The notes under the pieces: generated by a model | Database searches by the model: none | What the model was told of the DNA's origin: nothing | Seen by the model: the letters and a program-made list of their open reading frames with translations, nothing else | NCBI GenBank assembly: GCA_946479615.1 | Contig: CAMLGR010000009.1 | Span: forward strand, 1-54,051 | DNA length: 54,051 bases | From: an uncultured Bacteroidota bacterium | GTDB taxonomy: Bacteria; Bacteroidota; Bacteroidia; Chitinophagales; Chitinophagaceae | Reading direction: 5' to 3' | Made by a program: the position numbers and the translations under genes | Shown here: in pieces, positions 44,357 to 52,019 of the stretch | Layout of the letters: the number at the start of each line of letters is the position of its first letter | How positions within the stretch are numbered: position 1 is the stretch's first letter

Positions 44357-44911
44357 TTACCTCCACGACATAGCAACCCATTCGGTCATCAGCCAGGTAA
44401 TCAATACTCCAAGACCCGCCGCAGCAACCGGCCATATCACATAATAAAAAGCAGGACGCAAATACCATTTCTCAACAAGGATCACTGTCTCCTGCTGACG
44501 GGTAATTTTTATCAGCCGATGCGCAGATGATACCGGCTCAGACTTAGTGGTAAGTTCATACAGCGGTATGGGCGTTTCCATATCTTCTTCACCGGCAACA
44601 ACCGGCATGTATGTTTTTATTTTGCTTTGCGCCATTTCAACCGCCTGTTCGTAACTGGTGGCAGTAGCAACTGCAGGATTTAGTACTGTGATCGTTTTTT
44701 TGGCCCGGTTGGGAAAGTAGATCACATTCCTACTCACTAATGTTTCTTTTGCCATTTCACGCAGGCCAACAGACATACGTCCCTGGAATGTGTCCTTGCC
44801 CCAGGTGATGGTTTGTGTAAATGTCTTATGCTCCTGGAAAACAGTTTCGCAGGCCGATTTCAGTTCGGGTGTCATAACAGTATTACCGGGCTTATAAGGT
44901 GGCCGTTTCAC
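44357..44911 (-). CDS. Membrane-anchored protein of unknown function
   Basis: This 184-residue protein has one hydrophobic segment near the C-terminus (about 155-175) and no signal peptide, a tail-anchored-like layout with most of the chain on one face of the membrane. No named domain is recognised. A basic N-terminus and a mixed alpha/beta central part with a PNRAKKTITVLNP strand are all that can be said. An internal ATG (residue 13) gives an alternative start. It sits alone between the sugar dehydrogenase and the lanthipeptide cluster, so it may not belong to the cluster. Confidence 0.5.
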   Translation of the reverse strand: MKRPPYKPGNTVMTPELKSACETVFQEHKTFTQTITWGKDTFQGRMSVGLREMAKETLVSRNVIYFPNRAKKTITVLNPAVATATSYEQAVEMAQSKIKTYMPVVAGEEDMETPIPLYELTTKSEPVSSAHRLIKITRQQETVILVEKWYLRPAFYYVIWPVAAAGLGVLITWLMTEWVAMSWR

Positions 44912-45001
44912 CAGAAAATTAATGGGGTGGAATTCGTAGAGTAAGACAAGGGCAATTTAAACCATTTGCCAGATTTCTATGATAAATTTTACTCCCTCCG
45001 T

Positions 45002-45129
45002 GGCCCTCTGCGTCTCCTCTGTGGCTCTCTGCGTATAATTCTTGTAGGGGAGATTCTTAATAAGGATTTAATCAGAAACCTTACTCATGGAGTTATACGC
45101 AGAGAGCCACAGAGGAGACGCAGAGGGCC
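45002..45129. repeat. Perfect 37-bp inverted repeat, quasi-periodic arms (palindrome D)
   Basis: Arms 45002-45038 and 45093-45129 are identical over 37 bp in inverted orientation with a 54-base loop. The arm is built of CTCTGCG and CTCTGTGG words at 9-11 base spacing. It ends 9 bases before the LanC1 stop codon, marking the edge of the lanthipeptide cluster. Confidence 0.9.
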
Positions 45130-45137
45130 GCAGGGGT

Positions 45138-46310
45138 TTAGAGGAATAGGGCTTTGCTCCAGTCGAGCTTTTTTTCGGAAACATAGCTGAGAAAGGTAAA
45201 TGCTACTCCTACCAGCCCTTCCAGGAAATCATGCTCTTTTCCTTTGTATATGTTTTTGTCCATATCCCGCTGAAGCAGAATTACTGTCTGTTCAATCCAG
45301 TATTCATACCCTTCCAGGTACCTGGGATTATTGCTTTCTGCATATAACAGTTTGTAAAACTGCGCCACGCCCGCCGAACCATGACAAAAATGAGAATCCA
45401 GTACCCGTGTGGAAGTTGCATCCCTGCGTGTCAGCGAAAGCATACCTACCATTTCTGCCTGCCGCAGCAGTTCCGGATCATTAAGAAGCTTACCGGCACG
45501 GTAAAACAGAAGTACCGGCCCAAGGTCGCCATAACACCAGCCCATACGCGGGCGGTTCTCGATCACTTCGGCATCGACTTTGATCGTAAACGGATAAAAG
45601 GAATATTCACCGCTGGAGAAATCAACAAATAGTTTGTGCTTGGTAATAAAACGGATTCCCTGCTGCACCGTTTCGCGGATCAGCTCTTTATGACTGGATT
45701 TATCATGGGCTTTGATCAATATCAGCAACATTCCACTCAATCCATGTGAAAGACTGAAATTGATTTCCTCAAGATCGGTAACCTGCATGATGTAATTGCG
45801 CAACCAATATCCATGATTGGTCTTTACTACACGCTTGCAGATCCGCTCGATCAATTCATCCAGGTACCCGTTGGCCTTACTATCGATATCGCGTTCAGAA
45901 AAATAATGAATGATGCTAAACGCCCCGTGAAGACAATCATTGTAATCATTAGCAATCTGTGCGCAGGCCGCATCAAACAGGAATTTATCCAGTTCGGCAA
46001 ATTCTTCTTCCATATCCATTTCCAATAAATTGGAATGGATCAGTGCATTGACCGTATATCCCAAACCGGCTCCTCCGCGGCTAAAAGAAGCGCCGTTAAT
46101 GCCGGGATCGCCGGTATTCAGGTTGTTGAAAACCTTTTCCAGCAATAGCCGCCCTGCTTCAAGATGCTCGTCTTCTTCGGAAACACTATATAAGTTATAA
46201 TAATAATATGCAAGCCCAAGATTACCACTAAGAAAACTATCATCAGTGGCCTCTCCTTTTTTAATGATCTCGTGAATACGGTTGAGTTCGTTATGTACAA
46301 TTTTATCCAT
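45138..46310 (-). CDS. LanC-like lanthionine cyclase, copy 1
   Basis: This 390-residue zinc enzyme of the LanC family closes (methyl)lanthionine rings by adding cysteine thiols to dehydroamino acids in a precursor peptide. Zinc ligands are present: Cys in GWCYGDLG (near residue 257), Cys-His in HFCHGSAG (near 307), and the catalytic His region is SLSHGLSG (near 190). The (alpha/alpha)6 toroid length fits a stand-alone LanC. It is the last gene of the minus-strand cluster, after the LytTR regulator. The C-terminal EKKLDWSKALFL is shared with copy 2 (DKKLDWSKTILL), so the two are paralogues that have diverged elsewhere. Confidence 0.9.
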   Translation of the reverse strand: MDKIVHNELNRIHEIIKKGEATDDSFLSGNLGLAYYYYNLYSVSEEDEHLEAGRLLLEKVFNNLNTGDPGINGASFSRGGAGLGYTVNALIHSNLLEMDMEEEFAELDKFLFDAACAQIANDYNDCLHGAFSIIHYFSERDIDSKANGYLDELIERICKRVVKTNHGYWLRNYIMQVTDLEEINFSLSHGLSGMLLILIKAHDKSSHKELIRETVQQGIRFITKHKLFVDFSSGEYSFYPFTIKVDAEVIENRPRMGWCYGDLGPVLLFYRAGKLLNDPELLRQAEMVGMLSLTRRDATSTRVLDSHFCHGSAGVAQFYKLLYAESNNPRYLEGYEYWIEQTVILLQRDMDKNIYKGKEHDFLEGLVGVAFTFLSYVSEKKLDWSKALFL

Positions 46311-46421
46311 TCAGCTAACTCCTTTAAACTCAAATGTATCGCTGCCGTTAAAAAAGTCGAAATCTGTTACACAAACCGGTGTTTGGTAAGTATGAACCGG
46401 GAAGAAAATAAACAGTCCTCC

Positions 46422-47141
46422 TCAATCCATCAGTTTTCCTTTCATGCGTTCCATAAAAACGGTACGGTAGGTGTCACCCAGTGCGATATCAGCCGTAATA
46501 TTTTTGAGGTGGACCATATTACCCTCGAGACCAGAGATCTTTCGCAATGGAATGATAAAGGAGCGGCTGACACGTATAAAATGTTTAGCCGGCAACCGGT
46601 CAGCAATGTCTTTCATATTCAGCAGGGCCAGGGTTTTGATACCGTTATGATGGAAAGCCACATAGTTCTTCATTCCTTCGATATAATCGATATCGATCAA
46701 ATTGATCTTTAATAATTTTCCCCGCAATTCTGTTTTGACAAAAATATAATCATCCTCCAATGCATGTTCATCGGTATTTACTTTACCGCTGATCACCTGC
46801 AGGGCACGTTGGGCTGCTTTGAGAAAACGCGGAAAAGGAATGGGTTTTAATAAGTAATCAACTACTTCGAGATTAAATCCTTCCGTAGCAAATTCGCTGA
46901 ATGCCGTGGTAAGGATCACCCTGCATTTTCCATTGATGGCCTGTATAAAATCAAGCCCGGATATATCAGGCATTTGTATATCCAGAAAGGCCAGCTCAAT
47001 GTTTTGTTCATTGACTGCCTTCATCGCTTCGAGCGGGTTGGAGAAGGACGCTGCCAGGTTGAGAAACGGTGTTTGCCGGATATAATGTTCCAGCACCGTA
47101 ATTGCGTGTTGCTCGTCGTCAACAATTATGCAGTTAATCAT
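46422..47141 (-). CDS. LytTR-family response regulator
   Basis: This 239-residue regulator has a receiver domain (about 1-120, phospho-aspartate in LAFLDIQMPDISG near residue 55, acidic pair in IIVDDEQHA) and a LytTR DNA-binding domain (about 140-235, with FVKTELRGKLLKI and FIRVSRSFIIPLRKI). LytTR proteins bind short imperfect direct repeats and are typical regulators of bacteriocin and peptide operons. It is downstream of a LytS-type kinase by 18 bases and is the natural candidate to control the cluster. The binding site was not identified. Confidence 0.93.
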   Translation of the reverse strand: MINCIIVDDEQHAITVLEHYIRQTPFLNLAASFSNPLEAMKAVNEQNIELAFLDIQMPDISGLDFIQAINGKCRVILTTAFSEFATEGFNLEVVDYLLKPIPFPRFLKAAQRALQVISGKVNTDEHALEDDYIFVKTELRGKLLKINLIDIDYIEGMKNYVAFHHNGIKTLALLNMKDIADRLPAKHFIRVSRSFIIPLRKISGLEGNMVHLKNITADIALGDTYRTVFMERMKGKLMD

Positions 47142-47159
47142 ACCGGTGAATTTTCCAGG

Positions 47160-48263
47160 TTAAAATACGGGTGATATCTTTTGAGCATCATCCAGCCTTT
47201 CAGTTGGATATACTTTTTTTGATCCCGCTTCAAAGTCACGCCCCGCTTTGAGATGGATCGTTAATTCTGCTGTATAGTTTGTTTCGTTCTCCGTTATTTT
47301 AAATAAAAAATCGTTTCCATACACCGCTTCCAGTCTTCGTTTGGTATTTTCAATACCAATACCATGTGAAGGTTCTTTCGGGCCGGTTTTCTTTTTATTA
47401 CTCGTAGAGAACCGCAGCACGGAAGTATTTCCATTAACTGCTTCAAGCCGGATCATGACAGGATTCTGCGGATCATTCAGATCGCCATGCTTGAATGCAT
47501 TTTCCACCAGCGTAATCACTACCAGCGGGATAATGCTGATACCTTCCACATTCACCTGCTGATCGAATTGCACATTCAGCCGGTTATTAAAACGAAGCTG
47601 GTTGATCCGTATAAAGTTATTCAGGTGATCGACTTCTTTCGATAATAATATCTTATGATGCCCATCACTCTGGCTTTCCATAGAGTAACGCATGATATCG
47701 GATAATAACAAAATACTTTCTGCCAGTTCGCGTGTATTACCCGTCAGCGCCTGTGCATAGAAATAGTTGAGTGTATTCTGTAAAAAATGGGGATTGATCT
47801 GTGAACGCAGAAAAGCTGATTCTGCTTTCAGTCTTTTTTCCTCACTCAACCGAAGACTTCTTTCTTTTTGCACAGAACGGAGTGCAAAATAATAGCCGAG
47901 TGCATAAAGGAAATACGTGATGTACCAGACAAATCCATCGGTAATGAACAGTCGCCAATTAGTGATCGCTCTTTGTTCATCAATGAGAATGCCCACCAGC
48001 CAGCCGCGCCATAAGAGATGACAGGCAAAAAAGATCACCAGGCTGCCCAGCAGGAATGACAAACTAGCCAGTGTCTTTGTTATCCCTTTAACAGAAAAAC
48101 GGCTGATCACGAAGTATGAAGTATAAAAAATCACCACGTGATGTGTCAAAAAGAAAAAAAACTGTACGTGTATCCCCTTAAAATATCCGAGGAACCAATC
48201 AGAAAGGCACGAGTATATGAAATACAGGCACCATACGATGATATGAAGTCTATTGTTTTTCAA
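47160..48263 (-). CDS. LytS/YehU-type sensor histidine kinase
   Basis: This 367-residue kinase has an N-terminal membrane domain of about four helices (residues 5-130) and a His_kinase domain with the phospho-histidine in RSQINPHFLQNTLNY (near 157). An HATPase_c domain carries N box VTLVENAFKHG and G box GIGIENTKRRLEA. Partner of the LytTR regulator that follows at 18 bases. The gene start overlaps the end of the S41 protease gene by 14 bases, so kinase and protease are translationally linked. The signal sensed is not known; a mature peptide or cleavage product of the cluster is a reasonable guess. Confidence 0.92.
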   Translation of the reverse strand: MKNNRLHIIVWCLYFIYSCLSDWFLGYFKGIHVQFFFFLTHHVVIFYTSYFVISRFSVKGITKTLASLSFLLGSLVIFFACHLLWRGWLVGILIDEQRAITNWRLFITDGFVWYITYFLYALGYYFALRSVQKERSLRLSEEKRLKAESAFLRSQINPHFLQNTLNYFYAQALTGNTRELAESILLLSDIMRYSMESQSDGHHKILLSKEVDHLNNFIRINQLRFNNRLNVQFDQQVNVEGISIIPLVVITLVENAFKHGDLNDPQNPVMIRLEAVNGNTSVLRFSTSNKKKTGPKEPSHGIGIENTKRRLEAVYGNDFLFKITENETNYTAELTIHLKAGRDFEAGSKKVYPTERLDDAQKISPVF

Positions 48264-49617
48264 AATAATCAGTTACAAATTTAATCCAGTTTGTTTGACC
48301 GGCTGGTATTATTATATCAGGCACAATCCCTGTTTTCACATAATGCCCATAGGTTTTTGTCGGCTTGATACGGAGACTTGGCATAAATAAAAGATAATTA
48401 CCACCGGGAGTTGCTATAGGAAAATAATCAAGATTGTCGGTAGCGCCTGCAGTAGGTTCACCAAATATTTTTACTTTTTTGCTCTGGCGGAAATCGAGCA
48501 ACATCACTTCTGCCGCACTCATACACGCATAATTAGCCAGTACAGCCACTTTCAATGGATAAGTTGAAAGAGTATCCTGTGTTACAGTTTTACCAACTAC
48601 TAATTTATGCGTTCCTTTTTTTTGTTCCAATGAATCGATATAAGCTGCCTGTTTATCATAACTATCCTTATCAATAACAGAATCAATCGCTTTGAGCGCC
48701 CGTTTTTCATAATTGATAAGATCAGTAGTAATATACGTATACCCCTGTCCTCTTACAATAGGGTTGGTATAGATATAAGGAATCAGTTTAAGATGTACCC
48801 GTGGCGTACCACCGGGATTGTTACGGATATCGATCACCATCAACCGGGCACGTGATAAAAAATCCTTATACTCATTTACCAATGAATCCACAACGGCGAT
48901 ATTATCTCCCGAATGAGCAGGAATGGTAAAAAGAATGGTTGACGGATCCAGGATCTTCGCCGATGCAGTATAACTGGGGGTATGTTCCGGTTGGAGATAA
49001 GGATACATATAGCTGCCAATTTTTTTCCAGCGGGAATAATGTCCTACCTGGAACTGATCAGCGCCTATGAATTGCAAGGCGGCTGTTTGCCGGTAATTTT
49101 CTTCCCAATCAATAAATTGTACGGTTGGATCTTTTACCTTATTCTTTATTGATAAAATTCGTGTGCCTTTATAAAAATCATTCTTGCATTCGATCGCATA
49201 TCCTTCATATGTATCCCGATCGCCTGCTGCCGGAATGATCGCTACCACGCAATCCATGCGGTCATTGATCCAATAGCCTGCCATTTTATTATGCACCGCT
49301 TTTTTCACTTCCGCATGAATCACATCGGTTGACTGGCGATTTAATATACGGCTGCTATCAGCACTTGTATTGATCCGGGGCTGGATCAAAATAAGATGCG
49401 GATCATTAAAAGGAACGATCACCGAAGAAAGCGATTCAAAGGTGTCGCGGATGGAACGGGCCTGCTCCACATTCCGGTCGAACTGCAACGTATCCACTTT
49501 TACACCCAGCGGAAAATAATCGGTACGCACTTTACCTGTCACAAAGGACAGGTTATCCTGGCTAAAGCAAGTTGTTACACAAAAGAAGCAAAGAAATATA
49601 AAACAGAGTTTAACCAT
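48250..49617 (-). CDS. Secreted S41-family (C-terminal processing type) protease
   Basis: This 455-residue protein has the start at 49617, chosen because it begins a clear signal peptide (MVKLCFIFLCFFCVTTCFSQ). The longer frame adds 33 unconserved residues that run into a hairpin region. The S41 core is present: DIRNNPGG (near 272), and the nucleophile serine in NYACMSAAEVML (near 375) with the following FGEPTAGATDNLD. A PDZ domain is not evident. Being periplasmic or extracellular, it could trim exported peptides, destroy them for immunity, or feed a signal to the adjacent kinase with which it overlaps by 14 bases. An S41 protease is not a standard lanthipeptide gene, which makes its position notable. 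Confidence 0.85.
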   Translation of the reverse strand: MVKLCFIFLCFFCVTTCFSQDNLSFVTGKVRTDYFPLGVKVDTLQFDRNVEQARSIRDTFESLSSVIVPFNDPHLILIQPRINTSADSSRILNRQSTDVIHAEVKKAVHNKMAGYWINDRMDCVVAIIPAAGDRDTYEGYAIECKNDFYKGTRILSIKNKVKDPTVQFIDWEENYRQTAALQFIGADQFQVGHYSRWKKIGSYMYPYLQPEHTPSYTASAKILDPSTILFTIPAHSGDNIAVVDSLVNEYKDFLSRARLMVIDIRNNPGGTPRVHLKLIPYIYTNPIVRGQGYTYITTDLINYEKRALKAIDSVIDKDSYDKQAAYIDSLEQKKGTHKLVVGKTVTQDTLSTYPLKVAVLANYACMSAAEVMLLDFRQSKKVKIFGEPTAGATDNLDYFPIATPGGNYLLFMPSLRIKPTKTYGHYVKTGIVPDIIIPAGQTNWIKFVTDYFEKQ

Positions 49618-49667
49618 AATCCATTCAATAGGTCTATAATAATCAGCAAAGAAATCAGCCGGTTTAA

Positions 49668-49701
49668 TTATTCCGCAACAAGGTGACCTGTTGCGGAATA
49701 A
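49668..49701 (-). terminator. Hairpin between precursor B and the S41 protease gene
   Basis: A perfect 13-bp stem (49668-49680 with 49689-49701) has an 8-base loop. The T-run on the minus strand is short, so it may be an attenuator that lowers expression of the downstream genes relative to the precursor, or protects the precursor mRNA end. Confidence 0.65.
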
Positions 49702-49769
49702 ATAAGGGGCAGTCATTGAACAGGTGCGGGTAGTTGTCTGTCAGCATAACCCGGTCCTGCCAGCATTCT

Positions 49770-49985
49770 TTACGCGGTCAGTGTCCAGGGAAGGCAAAGA
49801 GTAGTTGGTTTACCTGTGCATCCTCCGGCACCATCCGTCAGTAAATTGGTGTCTACCAAAGAACCCAGGGTGTTATCCGTAAGATGATCACCGCCATTAA
49901 GATTGTTCATTTCCTGCTGGTTAAGTTTAACAATCGTTGTTTTGTTAAGCTTCAGGGTTACGTTTAGTTTTTTTTCCTTTTTCAT
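49770..49985 (-). CDS. Lanthipeptide-type precursor peptide B
   Basis: This 71-residue precursor has the start at 49985, giving MKKEKKLNVTLKLNKTTIVK, the lysine/leucine leader seen in Bacteroidota class I lanthipeptide precursors. The upstream in-frame ATG at 50060 adds 25 unrelated residues. The leader ends NNLNGG (31-32), a double-glycine site for C39 cleavage. The 39-residue core has nine Thr and one Ser but only two cysteines (C56, C64), both in the C-terminal third (GGCTGKPTTLC). This allows at most two thioether rings and leaves many possible dehydro residues. The exporter and cyclases lie upstream. Confidence 0.85.
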   Translation of the reverse strand: MKKEKKLNVTLKLNKTTIVKLNQQEMNNLNGGDHLTDNTLGSLVDTNLLTDGAGGCTGKPTTLCLPWTLTA

Positions 49986-50083
49986 GGAAGTAGTTTTAAT
50001 GTGTTTTAAATCGTACCAGAAATTTCCAACTAAGCAGCTTTTATACAAAATTTGATACACTAAAGGATGTTTTCGAGGTATGA

Positions 50084-50111
50084 AAAGGCCGGAATTTGTA
50101 TCCCGGCCTTT
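50084..50111 (-). terminator. GC-rich hairpin between the two precursor genes
   Basis: AAAGGCCGG (50084-50092 on plus) pairs with CCGGCCTTT (50103-50111), 9 bp perfect with a 10-base loop. On the minus strand four Ts follow. It follows the stop of precursor A by 6 bases and fits an attenuator or partial terminator. Confidence 0.7.
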
Positions 50112-50117
50112 AAATTC

Positions 50118-50345
50118 TTACTCTGTCAGGGAGTCTACGGGACAGCCTACGCAGGTAATACAGCTCTGAATGGTCACACAACGATCGCAGGTAGGACAAA
50201 AGAAAAAAGAGTTGTCACCAGCGCTCAATGTTGTAACAGGATCAGTAGCCTTGTTGATTCCTCCACGGATCCCGTTCAATTTCTGAACTGTTAATTTCGA
50301 CAGGCTGAGTTTGGCCTGTGCTTTTGGGTTGTTGCTTGGTTTCAT
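50118..50345 (-). CDS. Cysteine-rich lanthipeptide-type precursor peptide A
   Basis: This 75-residue precursor has a leader (1-29: KLSLSKLTVQKLNGIRGG) ending in a double glycine at 28-29, like precursor B. The 46-residue core has eleven Ser/Thr and six cysteines, C50, C53, C56, C62, C65 and C68, arranged CxxCxxC-x5-CxxCxxC, with Thr/Ser between them (T52, T58, S61, T64). The symmetry is not typical of lanthipeptides and could mean dense overlapping rings, disulfides or metal binding. It begins 12 bases after the LanC2 stop and shares its transcript. Confidence 0.85.
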   Translation of the reverse strand: MKPSNNPKAQAKLSLSKLTVQKLNGIRGGINKATDPVTTLSAGDNSFFFCPTCDRCVTIQSCITCVGCPVDSLTE

Positions 50346-50357
50346 GATTGTTTGGTT

Positions 50358-51542
50358 TTATGATAAAAGAATTGTTTTTGACCAGTCGAGTTTTTTATCC
50401 GTTGAAAAGGATAATAACGCAAGCCCGATTCCTGCCAGTCCATTCAGTATTCCTCCACCATCGCCTTCGATGCGCTCCTGCTGTAACAAGGCATCCAGTT
50501 GCGTGATCGTTTCACCGATCCAGTATTCACTTGCCTGTTGATACGCAGGATTACCACTGACTTGGAAAAGCTGCTGATAGATATGTGCCACCCCTGCTGT
50601 ACCATGACATAAATAAGGATTGCTCAATCCTGTTACTTCCAGGTCGCGGCGATGCGTGGTTGCCATTCCCACTTTATCAGCTATCTCCAGTAATTGCCGA
50701 TCACCTGTATAGATTCCTGCATTGAAAAACATCCAGGCAGGGCCGAGATCACTGTAACACCAGCCCAGCCGCACCGAGGTACGACGTTTACCGGTAACAG
50801 CATCTATTCTTGACGGAAAGAAACTTTGCTTTTCCGATCGTTCTTCATCCATGCAATTTTTTACAAACTCCAGTTTCCGTTTAAGACTTTCGTTCCATTG
50901 ATGATTACCTGCTATGCGCGTTGTCTCCGTTAATACATACAGGAAACCGCTTTGTCCATGCGCCATGCCAAGATCGATCTCGTTGCTGATCTCATCGCCG
51001 GGTACAACAGATGGTATCCAATCCATAGATAAAAGTGCTGTTCGGGTTTCGATGTATTGAAGCGCCGCATTAAAAAGTTCCCTTTCGTTCGTAACTTTTG
51101 TATAGTAGTTAAGTACATGCAGGTATCCTATGGCTCCATGTAAAATATCATTGTTATTGCTGCAAATCCCTTCCTGCACATGCGGCCATAGTTGACCCAA
51201 CAGATCTTTTATCTGTGCCGCAAATTCCTGCTCGAGGTATTTCTTCTCCACAAAACTGGTTAACAGGTAAGCGAAACCGGAAAGGCCATTACAAAAAAAA
51301 GGCCCCGGCAACTGTGCTTCCCCACTGTTAAAGTCATCGAATATTTCTTCCAGCAGATCCAGTGCTTTTTCTATATGACCGGGGTCGTTCCATGCTTCAC
51401 CGAGGTTGGCATGAAAAAGAGATTGAGCCAGTTTACCTCCAAACAAAGAATTGCCCTGTACTGTTGCTTTTTCTATAACAGGGATCAACCGGGTCAGGGT
51501 TTCATGTGCAGCAGTCTGTATTGTTATAGGTCCAGTGACCAT
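50358..51542 (-). CDS. LanC-like lanthionine cyclase, copy 2
   Basis: This 394-residue LanC-family enzyme has zinc ligands in GWCYSDLG (near residue 260) and YLCHGTAG (near 310), and a catalytic His in LGMAHGQSG (near 200). It is distinct from copy 1 except for the zinc motifs and the C-terminal KKLDWSK. It lies next to the precursors, so it is the more likely main cyclase, while copy 1 sits at the far end beside the regulators. Upstream is the mini HlyD gene, 49 bases away. No dehydratase domain is fused to it. Confidence 0.9.
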   Translation of the reverse strand: MVTGPITIQTAAHETLTRLIPVIEKATVQGNSLFGGKLAQSLFHANLGEAWNDPGHIEKALDLLEEIFDDFNSGEAQLPGPFFCNGLSGFAYLLTSFVEKKYLEQEFAAQIKDLLGQLWPHVQEGICSNNNDILHGAIGYLHVLNYYTKVTNERELFNAALQYIETRTALLSMDWIPSVVPGDEISNEIDLGMAHGQSGFLYVLTETTRIAGNHQWNESLKRKLEFVKNCMDEERSEKQSFFPSRIDAVTGKRRTSVRLGWCYSDLGPAWMFFNAGIYTGDRQLLEIADKVGMATTHRRDLEVTGLSNPYLCHGTAGVAHIYQQLFQVSGNPAYQQASEYWIGETITQLDALLQQERIEGDGGGILNGLAGIGLALLSFSTDKKLDWSKTILLS

Positions 51543-51591
51543 CGCTGGTTATTTTATATGTTGAACGAAAGTTGACCTTAACGGATATTTT

Positions 51592-52008
51592 TCATCTGAA
51601 AATCTTTTTTAACAGTGACACCGATCCTGTTTTGATCAATACCTGTTGTTTATTTACCGGTGCACCCGAAGTATTCACATCTACCTGGTACAACCCTTCA
51701 GAATTGCGATAAACAGCAGAGCTGGTCATGACATCAAGCGCTTTTCCGTCACTATAAATAGTCTGCCCGGGATGAATTTTTTCTTCCGGTGCATAGAGCA
51801 ATACTACCGGCTTGCCATTATTGACCAGCAACACACCTTGCGCTTCTGCCGGATAGCGGATCAACCATGCCAGTCCTGCGATCACCAGTAATAAAAGCAA
51901 TAGCAGTATGTTCCCCCAGCGCAGCAGGAAAGGAAGTTTCCTGCTCATGAGTTCCCTGGTGGCTTCGTTGACCAGGTTGGAAGAAGGAATGTCTTTCTTG
52001 TTTGCCAT
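51592..52008 (-). CDS. Minimal HlyD-like membrane-fusion protein without hairpin or lipoyl domain
   Basis: This 138-residue protein has an N-terminal cytoplasmic segment, one membrane helix (about 30-50) and a periplasmic part of about 85 residues. The C-terminal strands (YAPEEKIHPGQTIYS, then QQVLIKTGSVSLLKKIF) match the end of HlyD-type adaptor proteins, where a beta-barrel precedes a hydrophobic 'xLLxxxF' end. The long alpha-helical hairpin and lipoyl domain (normally 250 more residues) are absent. It lies 11 bases downstream of the ABC exporter gene. It may act as a reduced adaptor, or be an internally deleted gene. The DNA reads through cleanly with no frameshift, which favours an intact reduced form. 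Confidence 0.6.
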   Translation of the reverse strand: MANKKDIPSSNLVNEATRELMSRKLPFLLRWGNILLLLLLLVIAGLAWLIRYPAEAQGVLLVNNGKPVVLLYAPEEKIHPGQTIYSDGKALDVMTSSAVYRNSEGLYQVDVNTSGAPVNKQQVLIKTGSVSLLKKIFR

Positions 52009-52019
52009 AATAATAAATT

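Noticed and set aside
45002..45129. Coding frames through palindrome D (for example 44966-45190)
   Set aside because: The apparent peptide is the translation of the repeated CTCTGCG words and their inverted copy, not a gene.
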